DNA from: Prevotella intermedia ATCC 25611 = DSM 20706
GTDB lineage: Bacteria > Bacteroidota > Bacteroidia > Bacteroidales > Bacteroidaceae
Direction of reading: 5' to 3'
Assembly: GCF_001953955.1 (NCBI RefSeq)
Contig: NZ_CP019301.1
Coordinates: 644,236-708,235 of the forward strand
DNA length: 64,000 bases
The notes beneath the pieces were generated by a model. The model did no database searches and was not told where the DNA came from. It was given only the letters and a program-made list of their open reading frames with translations. A program made the position numbers and the translations under genes. This document shows positions 41,261 to 50,469 of the stretch, one piece after another (position 1 is the first letter of the stretch; each line of letters opens with the position of its first letter).

Positions 41261-42091
41261 ATGAAACCAAACTTACTTAAGAACGTGTATGCAGCCACAG
41301 TTGCACTGTTCGTCGCAATGTTTGCACTGCCCACAACGACGAAGGCACAAGTAGCTTACGACCTTGCAATTGCAGGCAGGAAGGTAACCTCTGCCAACTG
41401 CAACGACCTCTCCGTAATCGAAGGTGTACGTGGAACAGTGAGCTACGACCCCACTGCCAACGTTCTTACATTGCAGAATGCCGAGATAATTACAGAAGGA
41501 AACATCAACGCAATCTATTCGAAAATAGACGGTATGACGCTGAAAGTCATCGGCATCAACAAGCTGAAAGCACATAAAGCAGCCATTACGCTTAGAAATC
41601 CGATGACCATTAATGGCGGAGGAACGCTCAAAGTAGAAAGCGAAAAAGACTGTGCCATCTTTGTTTTTTCAACCGACCTCACCATCGAAAACTGTACCGT
41701 GGAGGCTGATAGCGAAGCCTATGGCATTGCAGGAGTCGACGGCACGACGGAAAACCTCACCGTCAAGAATGCTGAGGTTGAAGCAGAGGGAAAAGAAGGA
41801 GGCTCTATCCGCGACCTGGCAACACTCACGCTGATAGGTTGCAACATCACCAAGCCTGCAGGAGCAGCGTTCGACACTTCATTGCACGGCGTTGTCCTGA
41901 ACGGAGAGATTGTAAAGACCGAGGTGGAGATTACGAAAGACGCAACCGCCATTGCCACACCGACTGCCCAAACCACGGCAACCGCTGCACAAGGCAACTA
42001 TACAATCAGCGGTGTCCGCCTGTCTGACGAACTGCAAAACCTGTCAAAGGGCATCTATATCGTGAACGGAAAGAAGGTTGTAAAGCAATAA
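41261..42091 (+). CDS. Secreted one-module repeat protein (distant paralog)
   Basis: Exported protein of 276 residues, fourth member of the family at 5-11.5 kb although 30 kb away. Signal peptide MKPNLLKNVYAATVALFVAM, one module (YDLAIAGRKVTSANCNDLSV to VVLNGEIVKTEVEITK), tail LSKGIYIVNGKKVVKQ. The leader and promoter are conserved, so the whole expression unit was duplicated, not just the reading frame. Flanked by family 1 repeats. The terminator behind it has decayed. Confidence 0.8.
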   Translation: MKPNLLKNVYAATVALFVAMFALPTTTKAQVAYDLAIAGRKVTSANCNDLSVIEGVRGTVSYDPTANVLTLQNAEIITEGNINAIYSKIDGMTLKVIGINKLKAHKAAITLRNPMTINGGGTLKVESEKDCAIFVFSTDLTIENCTVEADSEAYGIAGVDGTTENLTVKNAEVEAEGKEGGSIRDLATLTLIGCNITKPAGAAFDTSLHGVVLNGEIVKTEVEITKDATAIATPTAQTTATAAQGNYTISGVRLSDELQNLSKGIYIVNGKKVVKQ

Positions 42092-42203
42092 AATAGGTTC
42101 GCAGGTGTACGAAACATCGTATGCCTGCTACCCTTTGTATTGCACATTAAATATTTAACACGATAGTAGTGGCGTGAGTTCTCACACTCCCAACAGCTCC
42201 GCA

Positions 42204-42312
42204 AGAGAGCATAAAGGTCTGATTCTTACGAGCTAATGCTCAATGTTGCAAGCTGGTATCCACTGAAAAAGGTGGTAGCTTCGGTGTGGAAACGTGCTGA
42301 ATCACGCCCTAT
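42204..42312. repeat. Inverted-end repeat (family 2), copy 6 (degenerate)
   Basis: AAAGGTCTGATTCTTACGAG at the left; ACGTGCTGAATCACGCCCTA at the right; the interior TGTTGCAAGCTGGTATCC resembles other copies in inverse. Confidence 0.55.
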
Positions 42313-42389
42313 GTTCCCCTTACATTACTTTGTCTGGAACCTCAAAATAACTATTTACACACCTCATTTTATCTTGCCACGACTACGAA

Positions 42390-42583
42390 ATATATTTACA
42401 GAAAATCGGGTGTTTTTCTTCCGTTTTCCAAAAGCGTAGGTTTTGCGATGCGAAACAGCCGCTTTTACCTTGCAAAACCTACGCTTTTGCAATGCCAAAC
42501 AATAGGTTTTGGAATGCCAAAGCGTAGTTGTTGATAATCAATGAGTTATAAAAGGTAAAGCAAAATAATGTTTGTAAAGATAT
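42390..42583 (-). repeat. Four-slot palindromic repeat (family 1), copy 9
   Basis: 194 bp. Minus-strand slots CCTATTG, GCGTAGG, GCGGCTG, CCTACGC. Ends ATATATTTACA (42390-42400) and TGTAAAGATAT (42573-42583). Confidence 0.85.
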
Positions 42584-42763
42584 TTTGCAATACCAAGAAG
42601 TGTTGCAAACCACGCCCCCAACAAAACGATAACGTTTTTATAAAATACTTATTTTTGGGTATTGCGGCGTTTTTATATCTTTGCTACTTTTGCAAAATAA
42701 ACATTGCAGCTATGCGAATACACAATATTTATATAGTAAGAGCGCAAATAGGCTCGTTCAATC

Positions 42764-42801
42764 AATCGCACCGTTCGATTACGAAACGGTGCGATTTTTT
42801 T
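42764..42801 (+). terminator. Terminator just ahead of the TetR gene (attenuator or small-RNA end)
   Basis: AATCGCACCGTT (42764-42775) / AACGGTGCGATT (42785-42796) followed by T7. -7 boxes TATCTTTG and TACTTTTG lie about 70-90 bases upstream, so transcription from there would meet this stop 48 bases before the TetR start. Confidence 0.75.
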
Positions 42802-42848
42802 ATGAACAAAACAGAACTTGGTTCATTATTTAAAGTTTTCATGGGCGT

Positions 42849-43463
42849 ATGCAGAAACTGAAAGACGACATTCGGCAGCGTATCGTTGCCGTGGCGCGCG
42901 AGGAATTCATCGCTCACGGCGCACGCAGCACGTCTATCCGCACGGTGGCGCGGCGTGCAGGCATTGCTGCTGGCAACGTGTACAACTACTTCCGCAGCAA
43001 GGACGAGCTGTTCTGTGAGGTGCTGCGGCCACTGCTCAACGAGCTGAACCGCTACATTCTGTCGCACAACGAGGAGCGGCACCTCTGCATCGAGGTGTTC
43101 GACGCACTCGATTTCCAGAACGAATACATCGGCGCAATGAAGCGAATGGTGAGGCTTTACCGCCCCGAGCTGCGCCTGTTGCTGTTCAATGCCGAAGGCA
43201 CATCGCTTGCGGGGTACAAGGAGAGAATAGCTGAACACCAACTGAAAGCAGGCACTGAATACCTGCGACTGATGAAAGCGCGCTATCCGCACATCAACAT
43301 CGACATATCGCCCTTCTTCCTGCACATTGCGAGTTCTATGTGGGTGAACATCTTCTGCGAGCTTGTGGAGCACGAGGAGTACGACGAAAGCGAGGTGAAC
43401 CGTGCGCTCGAGCAGTATGCCGCTTACAGTATGGCAGGGTGGAGAGAGCTGATGAAACCGTAG
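42849..43463 (+). CDS. TetR-family regulator of the ABC exporter pair
   Basis: Protein of 204 residues with an N-terminal TetR helix-turn-helix (IVAVAREEFIAHGARSTSIR, then TVARRAGIAAGNVYNYFRSK). The C-terminal ligand-binding part is specific to this protein. It lies 32 bases ahead of two ABC transporter genes on the same strand and probably controls them together with itself. Confidence 0.92.
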   Translation: MQKLKDDIRQRIVAVAREEFIAHGARSTSIRTVARRAGIAAGNVYNYFRSKDELFCEVLRPLLNELNRYILSHNEERHLCIEVFDALDFQNEYIGAMKRMVRLYRPELRLLLFNAEGTSLAGYKERIAEHQLKAGTEYLRLMKARYPHINIDISPFFLHIASSMWVNIFCELVEHEEYDESEVNRALEQYAAYSMAGWRELMKP

Positions 43464-43495
43464 AAATAACAACCTTTTAACATATATAGAAGAAG

Positions 43496-45250
43496 ATGAT
43501 AAGAATACTGAAACGCTTAGGACGTTACATGGGAGGGCGCAAGCCGTTGCTGCCCTGCTCGGTTGTGCTGTCGGCAGTGAACGGACTGCTGTCGCTCGTA
43601 CCCTTTATTTTCCTGTGGTTGGTGGTGCGCACGCTGCTCACTGCCGACGGAAACCTTGCCGATACGCCCGTATGGGACTATGCCATTGCGGCGTTCGTGG
43701 TGTCGGTGGCGAATGTTTTGCTCTATTTCGCCGCCCTCATGCTCTCGCATCTTTCCGCTTTCCGCATCGAAACCAATATGCGGCGCACTGCCATGGAACG
43801 GCTGATGCGGGTTCCGTTGGGCTTTTTCGACACGCAGAACACGGGGCGCATGCGCAAGATAATAGACGAAGATTCGAGCCAGACCCACACTTTCGTGGCA
43901 CACATACTGCCCGATGTGGCAGGCAGCGTGGTGGCTCCGATAGGCATTATAGTGCTTCTGCTTGCCGTAGACTGGCAGTTGGGCATTGCCGCAATGGTAC
44001 CGATAGTGTGCGCCTTCGGCATCATGGGCTACATGATGAACCCTAAGAACAACGATTTCCAGCGTATGTACCTCGACGCACAGGAGAAAATGAGTGCCGA
44101 AGCCGTGGAATACGTGCGCGGAATACCCGTCGTGAAGGTCTTCCAACAGACGGTGTTCTCGTTCAAACGCTTTCACGACAGCATCATCAACTACCGCGAC
44201 CTCGTCATCAGGTACACCCTTCTGTGGCGCACGCCCATGTCTGCCTACACCATAGCCATCAATGCTTTCGCCTTTCTGCTTGTGCCTACGGGCATCATAC
44301 TGATAGGGCACGGCGGCGAAACTGCCATCATCGTTTCCGATATGGTGCTGTATGTGCTCATCGCACCCATCATTGCAGCCAACGTAATGAAAGCCATGCA
44401 CCTCAGTCAGAACCTCTTTCTGGCAAACGAAGCAGTAGACCGATTGGAGAAACTCACCGCCACGCCACCGCTTCCAGAGAGTTCCAAGCCCGAGAAAGCG
44501 ACAGTCTTCAACGTCAGTCTGCGCAATGTGTCGTTCCGATACGAAGCGGCGGAGCGCGATGCCGTAAGCCACATCGACCTCGACATACCGCAAGGCAAGA
44601 CCGTTGCGTTGGTTGGAGCGTCTGGAAGCGGCAAGACAACCATCGCAAGGCTCATTCCACGCTTCTGGGACGTGCGCGAAGGCAGTTTGAGAATAGGCGG
44701 TGTGGACGTTCGGCACATGGATAAGGCAATGCTGATGCGCAACGTGTCGTTCGTGTTTCAGAATACCCGACTGTTCAAGACCTCCATTTTGGAGAACATA
44801 CGCTACGGCAATCCCGATGCAACCATCGAGCAGGTGAACCGTGCCGTAGACCTCTCGCAGAGTCGGGAAATCATCAAGCGGCTGCCACAGGGACTGAACA
44901 CCGTGATAGGAGCGGAGGGAACATACCTCTCTGGCGGCGAACAACAGCGCATAGTGCTTGCCCGTGCCATTCTGAAAGATGCGCCCATCGTGGTGCTCGA
45001 CGAGGCTACTGCCTTTGCCGACCCCGAAAACGAGCACCTTATCAGGCAGGCATTTGCCCACCTGACTTGCGGAAAAACCGTGCTCATGATAGCCCACCGA
45101 CTGACCACCGTGCAAGATGCCGACAACATTGTCGTGGTGGACAAGGGCAGAATAGCCGAACAGGGCACGCACCAACAGCTCATGGAGCAAGCCACATTAT
45201 ATTATAAGATGTGGAACGAATACCAAAAGTCGGTGGCATGGAAACTATAA
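43496..45250 (+). CDS. ABC exporter half 1 (membrane plus ATPase)
   Basis: Protein of 584 residues: six-helix exporter domain (about 15-310) and ATPase domain with Walker A GASGSGKTT, signature LSGGEQQR and Walker B IVVLDEATA. It resembles the YbtP/IrtA-type halves linked to siderophore or metal traffic, though drug or lipid exporters are similar. The next gene encodes a matching half, so the two should form a heterodimer. Confidence 0.92.
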   Translation: MIRILKRLGRYMGGRKPLLPCSVVLSAVNGLLSLVPFIFLWLVVRTLLTADGNLADTPVWDYAIAAFVVSVANVLLYFAALMLSHLSAFRIETNMRRTAMERLMRVPLGFFDTQNTGRMRKIIDEDSSQTHTFVAHILPDVAGSVVAPIGIIVLLLAVDWQLGIAAMVPIVCAFGIMGYMMNPKNNDFQRMYLDAQEKMSAEAVEYVRGIPVVKVFQQTVFSFKRFHDSIINYRDLVIRYTLLWRTPMSAYTIAINAFAFLLVPTGIILIGHGGETAIIVSDMVLYVLIAPIIAANVMKAMHLSQNLFLANEAVDRLEKLTATPPLPESSKPEKATVFNVSLRNVSFRYEAAERDAVSHIDLDIPQGKTVALVGASGSGKTTIARLIPRFWDVREGSLRIGGVDVRHMDKAMLMRNVSFVFQNTRLFKTSILENIRYGNPDATIEQVNRAVDLSQSREIIKRLPQGLNTVIGAEGTYLSGGEQQRIVLARAILKDAPIVVLDEATAFADPENEHLIRQAFAHLTCGKTVLMIAHRLTTVQDADNIVVVDKGRIAEQGTHQQLMEQATLYYKMWNEYQKSVAWKL

Positions 45251-45275
45251 ACCTAAACAGAAAGGACACAAGACA

Positions 45276-47003
45276 ATGATAAAATATCTTCAACAACGGT
45301 TCGCCCTCACCGAAAAAGGAGCGAAAGACTTGCGGAAAGGCATCGCCTTCTCTACATTGATGAACCTCGCATTGATGCTGCCGCCCACCTATTTGTTCTT
45401 CTTCCTCATGGAACACATCGACGCCAAGACCTCCACCGAGCCGCACACGCTGTGGTTCTATGTGCTTGTGGCAGTGCTCTTGGCAGTGTTTATGTTCTTC
45501 ATAGCCCTCCGACAGTACGACAGCACCTACACCACCGTCTACAACGAGAGTGCGCAACGCCGCATCGGAGTGGCGGAAAAACTGCGCCGACTGCCCCTCG
45601 CTTTCTTCGGCGAACGCAACCTTTCCGACCTCACCTCTACCGTGATGGAAGACTGCACGATGCTCGAGCAAACCTTCTCGCACGCTGTTCCCCAGCTGTT
45701 TGCGTCGGCTCTGAGCGTCGTCATCATCGGCGTGGGCATGTTCTCCTACAACTGGCACCTGGCTTTAGCCCTCTTTTGGGTTGTTCCGCTCGCCGTAACC
45801 GTACTGTTGCTGTCGCGCCGTCAGCTCCACAAAGCCTTCGTTCAGCACTATAAAGTGAAGCGTGGCGTAACCGAACAGATACAGGAAGGGCTGGAATGTA
45901 TGCAGGAAATAAGGTCGTACAGTGGCGAACAGGCATACTGCCGCAGCTTCGACAAGCGGCTGAAGGGCTACGAACACGAGCTGGTGCGTGGCGAACTCGT
46001 GGCAGGAGTCTTCCTCAACCTCGCCGGAATGCTGCTCAAACTCGGCATGCCCACCGTTATATTGGTGGGAGCGTGGCTGTTGCAGCAGGGCGAAGTGTCG
46101 GTATTCACCTACTTGGCTTACCTCTTGGCATCGGCAATGGTCTACAATCCCATTATCGAAGTGTGCAACTACCTTGCCCTTCTCTCCTTTCTCGATGTGC
46201 GCATCAACCGTATGAAGGAAATAGAAGGTATGCCCACGCAGGAGGGAAGTGCAGCCGTACAACTCGAAAACTACGACATCGAGTTCCGCAACGTAAGTTT
46301 TGCCTACGAAACCGAGAAGCAAGTGCTGCACAATGTCTCGTTCACGGCACGCCAAGGCACCGTTACCGCCCTCGTGGGACCGTCGGGTGGGGGCAAAAGT
46401 ACTACTGCCAAGCTCGCCGCACGCTTTTGGGACATTGCCGAAGGACAAATTCTTGTGGGTGGAAACAACATCTCGAAGATTGACCCCGAAACTCTGCTGA
46501 AACATTATTCCATTGTTTTTCAAGACGTATTGCTGTTCAATGCCTCTATTGCCGACAATATCCGAATCGGCAAGCGCAACGCTACCGACGAGGAAGTGCG
46601 CCACGTTGCCCGACTGGCGCAGTGCGACGACTTCATCAGTCGAATGCCGCAAGGTTACGATACCGTTATCGGCGAAAACGGCGAAACCCTTTCGGGTGGC
46701 GAGCGGCAGCGCATTTCCATTGCCCGCGCCCTGCTGAAGAATGCCCCAATCATACTTCTCGACGAAGCCACCGCAAGCCTTGACGCCGAGAACGAGACGA
46801 AAATACAAGCGGGCATCTCCGAACTGGTGCGCAACAAAACCGTCATCATCATCGCCCACCGTATGCGCACCGTCCGCAATGCCGACCACATCGTGGTGCT
46901 TAGCGGCGGTACGGTGAGCGAACAGGGCACGCCCGACGAGCTGTTGGCTCGCAACGGCGAGTTCGCACACATGGTTCGTCTGCAACAGGAAAAACGGCAA
47001 TAA
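45276..47003 (+). CDS. ABC exporter half 2 (membrane plus ATPase)
   Basis: Protein of 575 residues with the same layout: membrane domain (about 20-315), Walker A GPSGGGKST, signature LSGGERQR, Walker B IILLDEATA, and H-loop IIIAHRMRT. It starts 26 bases behind half 1. Both halves keep all ATPase motifs, so both sites could be active. Substrate unknown; TetR-regulated export of a toxic or metal-linked compound is likely. Confidence 0.92.
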   Translation: MIKYLQQRFALTEKGAKDLRKGIAFSTLMNLALMLPPTYLFFFLMEHIDAKTSTEPHTLWFYVLVAVLLAVFMFFIALRQYDSTYTTVYNESAQRRIGVAEKLRRLPLAFFGERNLSDLTSTVMEDCTMLEQTFSHAVPQLFASALSVVIIGVGMFSYNWHLALALFWVVPLAVTVLLLSRRQLHKAFVQHYKVKRGVTEQIQEGLECMQEIRSYSGEQAYCRSFDKRLKGYEHELVRGELVAGVFLNLAGMLLKLGMPTVILVGAWLLQQGEVSVFTYLAYLLASAMVYNPIIEVCNYLALLSFLDVRINRMKEIEGMPTQEGSAAVQLENYDIEFRNVSFAYETEKQVLHNVSFTARQGTVTALVGPSGGGKSTTAKLAARFWDIAEGQILVGGNNISKIDPETLLKHYSIVFQDVLLFNASIADNIRIGKRNATDEEVRHVARLAQCDDFISRMPQGYDTVIGENGETLSGGERQRISIARALLKNAPIILLDEATASLDAENETKIQAGISELVRNKTVIIIAHRMRTVRNADHIVVLSGGTVSEQGTPDELLARNGEFAHMVRLQQEKRQ

Positions 47004-47083
47004 TACCTCTACACCAATCGCTCGCAAAGGATTATGGCAAACAGCAACAGCCTATGGCTTACGACGCGTATGGCGACCGTGCA

Positions 47084-47171
47084 AATTGGACGCGTTTATC
47101 CAATAAGTTGGACAGACAAGTCCAATGAGCTGGACAAATTAGTCTAATTAGTTGGACAAATTGATCCAATG
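47084..47171 (+). repeat. 22-bp tandem palindromic array ahead of the RND operon
   Basis: Four units at 47084, 47106, 47128 and 47150, each near AGTTGGACAAATTAGTCCAA, with TTGGAC/GTCCAA arms. This looks like an array of regulator-binding sites between the ABC pair and the RND gene. Confidence 0.8.
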
Positions 47172-47259
47172 ACATAAGTATTAAAGGTTTCTGGCGACCG
47201 TTCTGAGGTAGTAATAACAACCGGTCAGAAATAGTAATAACAACAAAGATAAAACAACA

Positions 47260-49677
47260 ATGAAAATCGTAAAAATCAACAGTAAATTCAAGCAGTTGGC
47301 AGACTGGATACTCTGCCACCGTCTTGTGGTCGGTGCGTTGTTCGCAGTCATCGTCGCCTTCTCGTTTGTGGGAGCGAAGCGCATCGTGATGAAAACTTCG
47401 TTCGACGACTATTTCGTGAGCGACGACCCGATGCTGCTCAAGACCAACGAGTTCAAGTCTATCTTCGGCAACGACTACTATGTGGCGGTGCTGGTGAAAA
47501 ACAAGGACATCTTCTCCCAACGCAGCCTGACGCTCATTCGCGAACTGAGCAACGAACTGAAAGACAGCCTGTCGTATGCCGACAAGGTAACGTCGCTCAC
47601 CGATATTGAGTTTGCCGTAGGTACGGAGGAGGGTATGACCATCGAACAGATTGTCCCCGACGAGATTCCGTCTGATGCCGCTTCGCTGAATGTAATCCGG
47701 CAGAAAGCGTACAGCAAACCGTATTTGGCAAAGAAGATGGTGTCAAACGACGGCACGATGACGTGGATTATGGTGAAACTGCGGCCGTTCCCCGAAGACA
47801 GCGTGTGGAAGAAGACGAGCGACATTGCGCCCGATATGATTACGGGCAAAGAAGCGGGACACATCATCGGCAAGGCGAAATACGCCGAACTGTCGCCCAA
47901 CGCCGCGGGAATGCCCTATCTGGGCTACGAGAAATTCGTTTATCTCAAAAGCGAACTGGGGCGGCTGTTCCTCTTTGCCTTCATCATCTCCATCGTTGTG
48001 ATGTTCATCGTAACCCGTTCGCTGCGCGGCGTTGTTGCACCACTGCTCACGTCCGTGTTCGGACTGCTCATCAGTTTCGGCATCATCGGCTGGACGGGCA
48101 TTTACATTGACATGACCACGACAATGATAGCCGTGATACTGACTTTTGCCTGCTCCATCGCCTATAACATTCACCTGTACAATTTCTTCAAGACGCAGTT
48201 TGTTGAAACAGGCAAGCGCAGGGAATCAATCAAGGAAGCCGTAGGCGAAACCGGTTGGGGCGTGTTGCTGTCGGGACTTACCACCGTGGCTGCCATGATG
48301 ACGTTCCTGTCAATGAAGATAGTACCGATGCGAGCCATCGGCATCAACACCTCGCTCTGTCTGCTTGCCGTGCTGCTCACCTGCCTGCTGCTCACACCCA
48401 TCCTATTGTCGTTCGGCAAGGACCGCGAGCCTGCCGCCGATATGTCGAAGAGTTTTGAAGGATATATCGGCAAACGATTCGAACAGTTCGGCAGTTTCGT
48501 GATACGCAACCATCGTTCCATTGTCGTTTCGTCGGTTGTGCTGACTATCTTCTGCGGTATCGGACTCTTCTCCATCGAGCCGGCGTTCGACATCGAAAAG
48601 ACGATGGGGCGGAAGATTCCCTACGTAAAGAAATTCCTCGACCTCTGCGAAACCGACCTCGGTTCGATTTATTCCTACGATCTTATGATTACCTTGCCGC
48701 ACGACAACGACGCCAAGAAGCCGGAGAATTTGCAGAAACTCGACCGACTGGCAGAGATTGCGGGTGGCTACAAGCTGACGAAACGCCACAATTCCATCAC
48801 CGACATCGTGAAAGATATGAACTGTACGCTCAACGGCAACAAGCAGCAGTTCTACCGTATTCCCGACAATGCCGATATGGTGGCGCAGTTGCTGTTGCTC
48901 TATGAGAATGCGGGCGGTACGGAATCGGAATACTGGATGGATTACGACTACAAGCGGCTGCGGTTGCAGTTGGAGATGAAAGACTACAACTCCAACGAGG
49001 CGGAAAAGGAAATGAACGACTTGCAGGCGGAGGCGCGCAAGCTCTTTCCCGGCGCACACGTCTCGGTGGTAGGCAGCATACCGCAGTTCACCGTGATGCA
49101 GCAGTATGTGGAGCGCGGGCAGATGTGGTCGATGCTGTTGTCGGTATTGGTCATAGGCGTTATCCTCGTGCTTGTCTTCGGCAACTGGAAAGTGGGGCTC
49201 GTTGGGATGATACCGAATATTGCCCCCGCCATCATCGTGGGCGGTATGATGGGTTGGTTGGGCTATCCGCTCGATATGATGACAGCCTCGCTCATTCCGA
49301 TGGTCTTGGGTATTGCCGTCGACGACACCATTCATTTCATCAACCACAGCCATGTGGCATATGATAGGTGCGGCAATTATGCAGAAGCCATCAACCGAAC
49401 TTTCCGCACCGAAGGACTCGCCATCGTCATGTCCACAGTCGTCATCTCGGCCACGTTTACGGGCTTCGTCTTCTCCGACGGCACACAGATGCGCAATTGG
49501 GGCATTCTGGCTGTGGCCGGTATGATGTCGGCACTGCTGGCAGACCTCTTTCTCGCGCCAATTCTTTTCAAGTATCTCCGTGTATTCGGGAATGATAAGC
49601 GGACTTCCTCGGAAGCGGTAAATGAACTTCCCAAGGAACGACAAACGAACTTCCTTAGTAATAACAAAACACCATAA
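47260..49677 (+). CDS. RND-superfamily (MMPL-type) transporter
   Basis: Protein of 805 residues with the two-fold RND layout: one helix, a large periplasmic loop (about 50-245), five helices (LFLFAFIISIVVMFIVTRSL, ISFGIIGWTGIYIDMTTTMI, and others), then the repeat of that pattern from about residue 420. Such proteins move lipids or hydrophobic molecules across the envelope. It is followed by a LolA-like protein and an outer-membrane barrel, a known three-gene arrangement in which the parts form one lipid-export route (family knowledge). Confidence 0.9.
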   Translation: MKIVKINSKFKQLADWILCHRLVVGALFAVIVAFSFVGAKRIVMKTSFDDYFVSDDPMLLKTNEFKSIFGNDYYVAVLVKNKDIFSQRSLTLIRELSNELKDSLSYADKVTSLTDIEFAVGTEEGMTIEQIVPDEIPSDAASLNVIRQKAYSKPYLAKKMVSNDGTMTWIMVKLRPFPEDSVWKKTSDIAPDMITGKEAGHIIGKAKYAELSPNAAGMPYLGYEKFVYLKSELGRLFLFAFIISIVVMFIVTRSLRGVVAPLLTSVFGLLISFGIIGWTGIYIDMTTTMIAVILTFACSIAYNIHLYNFFKTQFVETGKRRESIKEAVGETGWGVLLSGLTTVAAMMTFLSMKIVPMRAIGINTSLCLLAVLLTCLLLTPILLSFGKDREPAADMSKSFEGYIGKRFEQFGSFVIRNHRSIVVSSVVLTIFCGIGLFSIEPAFDIEKTMGRKIPYVKKFLDLCETDLGSIYSYDLMITLPHDNDAKKPENLQKLDRLAEIAGGYKLTKRHNSITDIVKDMNCTLNGNKQQFYRIPDNADMVAQLLLLYENAGGTESEYWMDYDYKRLRLQLEMKDYNSNEAEKEMNDLQAEARKLFPGAHVSVVGSIPQFTVMQQYVERGQMWSMLLSVLVIGVILVLVFGNWKVGLVGMIPNIAPAIIVGGMMGWLGYPLDMMTASLIPMVLGIAVDDTIHFINHSHVAYDRCGNYAEAINRTFRTEGLAIVMSTVVISATFTGFVFSDGTQMRNWGILAVAGMMSALLADLFLAPILFKYLRVFGNDKRTSSEAVNELPKERQTNFLSNNKTP

Positions 49678-49688
49678 AATATAACGAT

Positions 49689-50468
49689 ATGAAAACAAAA
49701 CATTTCACATTGCTGCTCATCTCCATACTGGCGGTGTGCGGCGCGCAGGCAGCAGGGCTGTCGGGCAGAGACATCATGCAGAAAGTAAGAAACCGCGCAG
49801 ACGGCGACACACGTTATGCCACCATCGAAATGACGCTCATTCAGAAGAGCGGGCATAAGCGTGTGAGGAAACTCGAATCGTGGGCAATGGACATAGGCAA
49901 TGATACGAAGAAAATCATGTTCTTCACCTATCCCGGCGACGTGAAGGGTACGGGATTCCTCACTTGGGACTACGACAATACCGCCAAGACGGACGATAAG
50001 TGGCTCTATCTTCCGGCAATGAAAAAGACGAGGCGCATCAGCGGGAAATCGTCGAAAACCGATTACTTCATGGGCAGCGACTTTACCTACAACGATATGA
50101 GCGCCCGCAGCGTGGACGAAGAGAAGCATACGCTTCTGCGCGAAGAAATGTTGGGCGGTCAAAAATGTTGGGTGGTAGAGTCGGTACCCAACGACAAGGA
50201 TGAGATTTACACACGCCGCGTCACCTGGGTTCGGCAGGACTGCCTGATGGCGGTAAAGGCGGAATACTACGATAAGCTGAACAAGCTGCACCGTAGGCTC
50301 ACGATTTCCAACATAAATAAAGTGCAGGGCTTCTGGACGATGCACCTTATGCAGATGGAGAATGTACAGACGGGACACAAAACCATTATCCGTATGGACA
50401 ATCAGAAGTTCAACATAAAGCTATCGCCTAACCTTTTCACTGTTTCCCAACTGGAGAAAGGACTCTGA
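49689..50468 (+). CDS. LolA-like outer-membrane lipoprotein-sorting protein
   Basis: Periplasmic protein of 259 residues: signal peptide (HFTLLLISILAVCGAQA) and a LolA-like fold (YATIEMTLIQKSGHKRVRKL, WLYLPAMKKTRRISGKSS, YFMGSDFTYNDMSARSVDEE, ending KLSPNLFTVSQLEKGL). The last part matches the 'outer membrane lipoprotein-sorting protein' family that travels with RND transporters. It should carry a lipid between the RND pump and the barrel encoded by the next gene, one base away. Confidence 0.9.
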   Translation: MKTKHFTLLLISILAVCGAQAAGLSGRDIMQKVRNRADGDTRYATIEMTLIQKSGHKRVRKLESWAMDIGNDTKKIMFFTYPGDVKGTGFLTWDYDNTAKTDDKWLYLPAMKKTRRISGKSSKTDYFMGSDFTYNDMSARSVDEEKHTLLREEMLGGQKCWVVESVPNDKDEIYTRRVTWVRQDCLMAVKAEYYDKLNKLHRRLTISNINKVQGFWTMHLMQMENVQTGHKTIIRMDNQKFNIKLSPNLFTVSQLEKGL

Positions 50469-50469
50469 T

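Noticed and set aside
42568-42861. A 97-residue frame upstream of the TetR gene
   Set aside because: It runs through promoter boxes and a terminator stem and overlaps the TetR start; not coding.
43517-45190. A 557-residue open frame on the minus strand
   Set aside because: It lies antisense to the ABC exporter gene, is His-rich and low in normal composition; a shadow of GC-rich codon use.
48403-49698. A 431-residue minus-strand frame
   Set aside because: Antisense shadow of the RND transporter gene.
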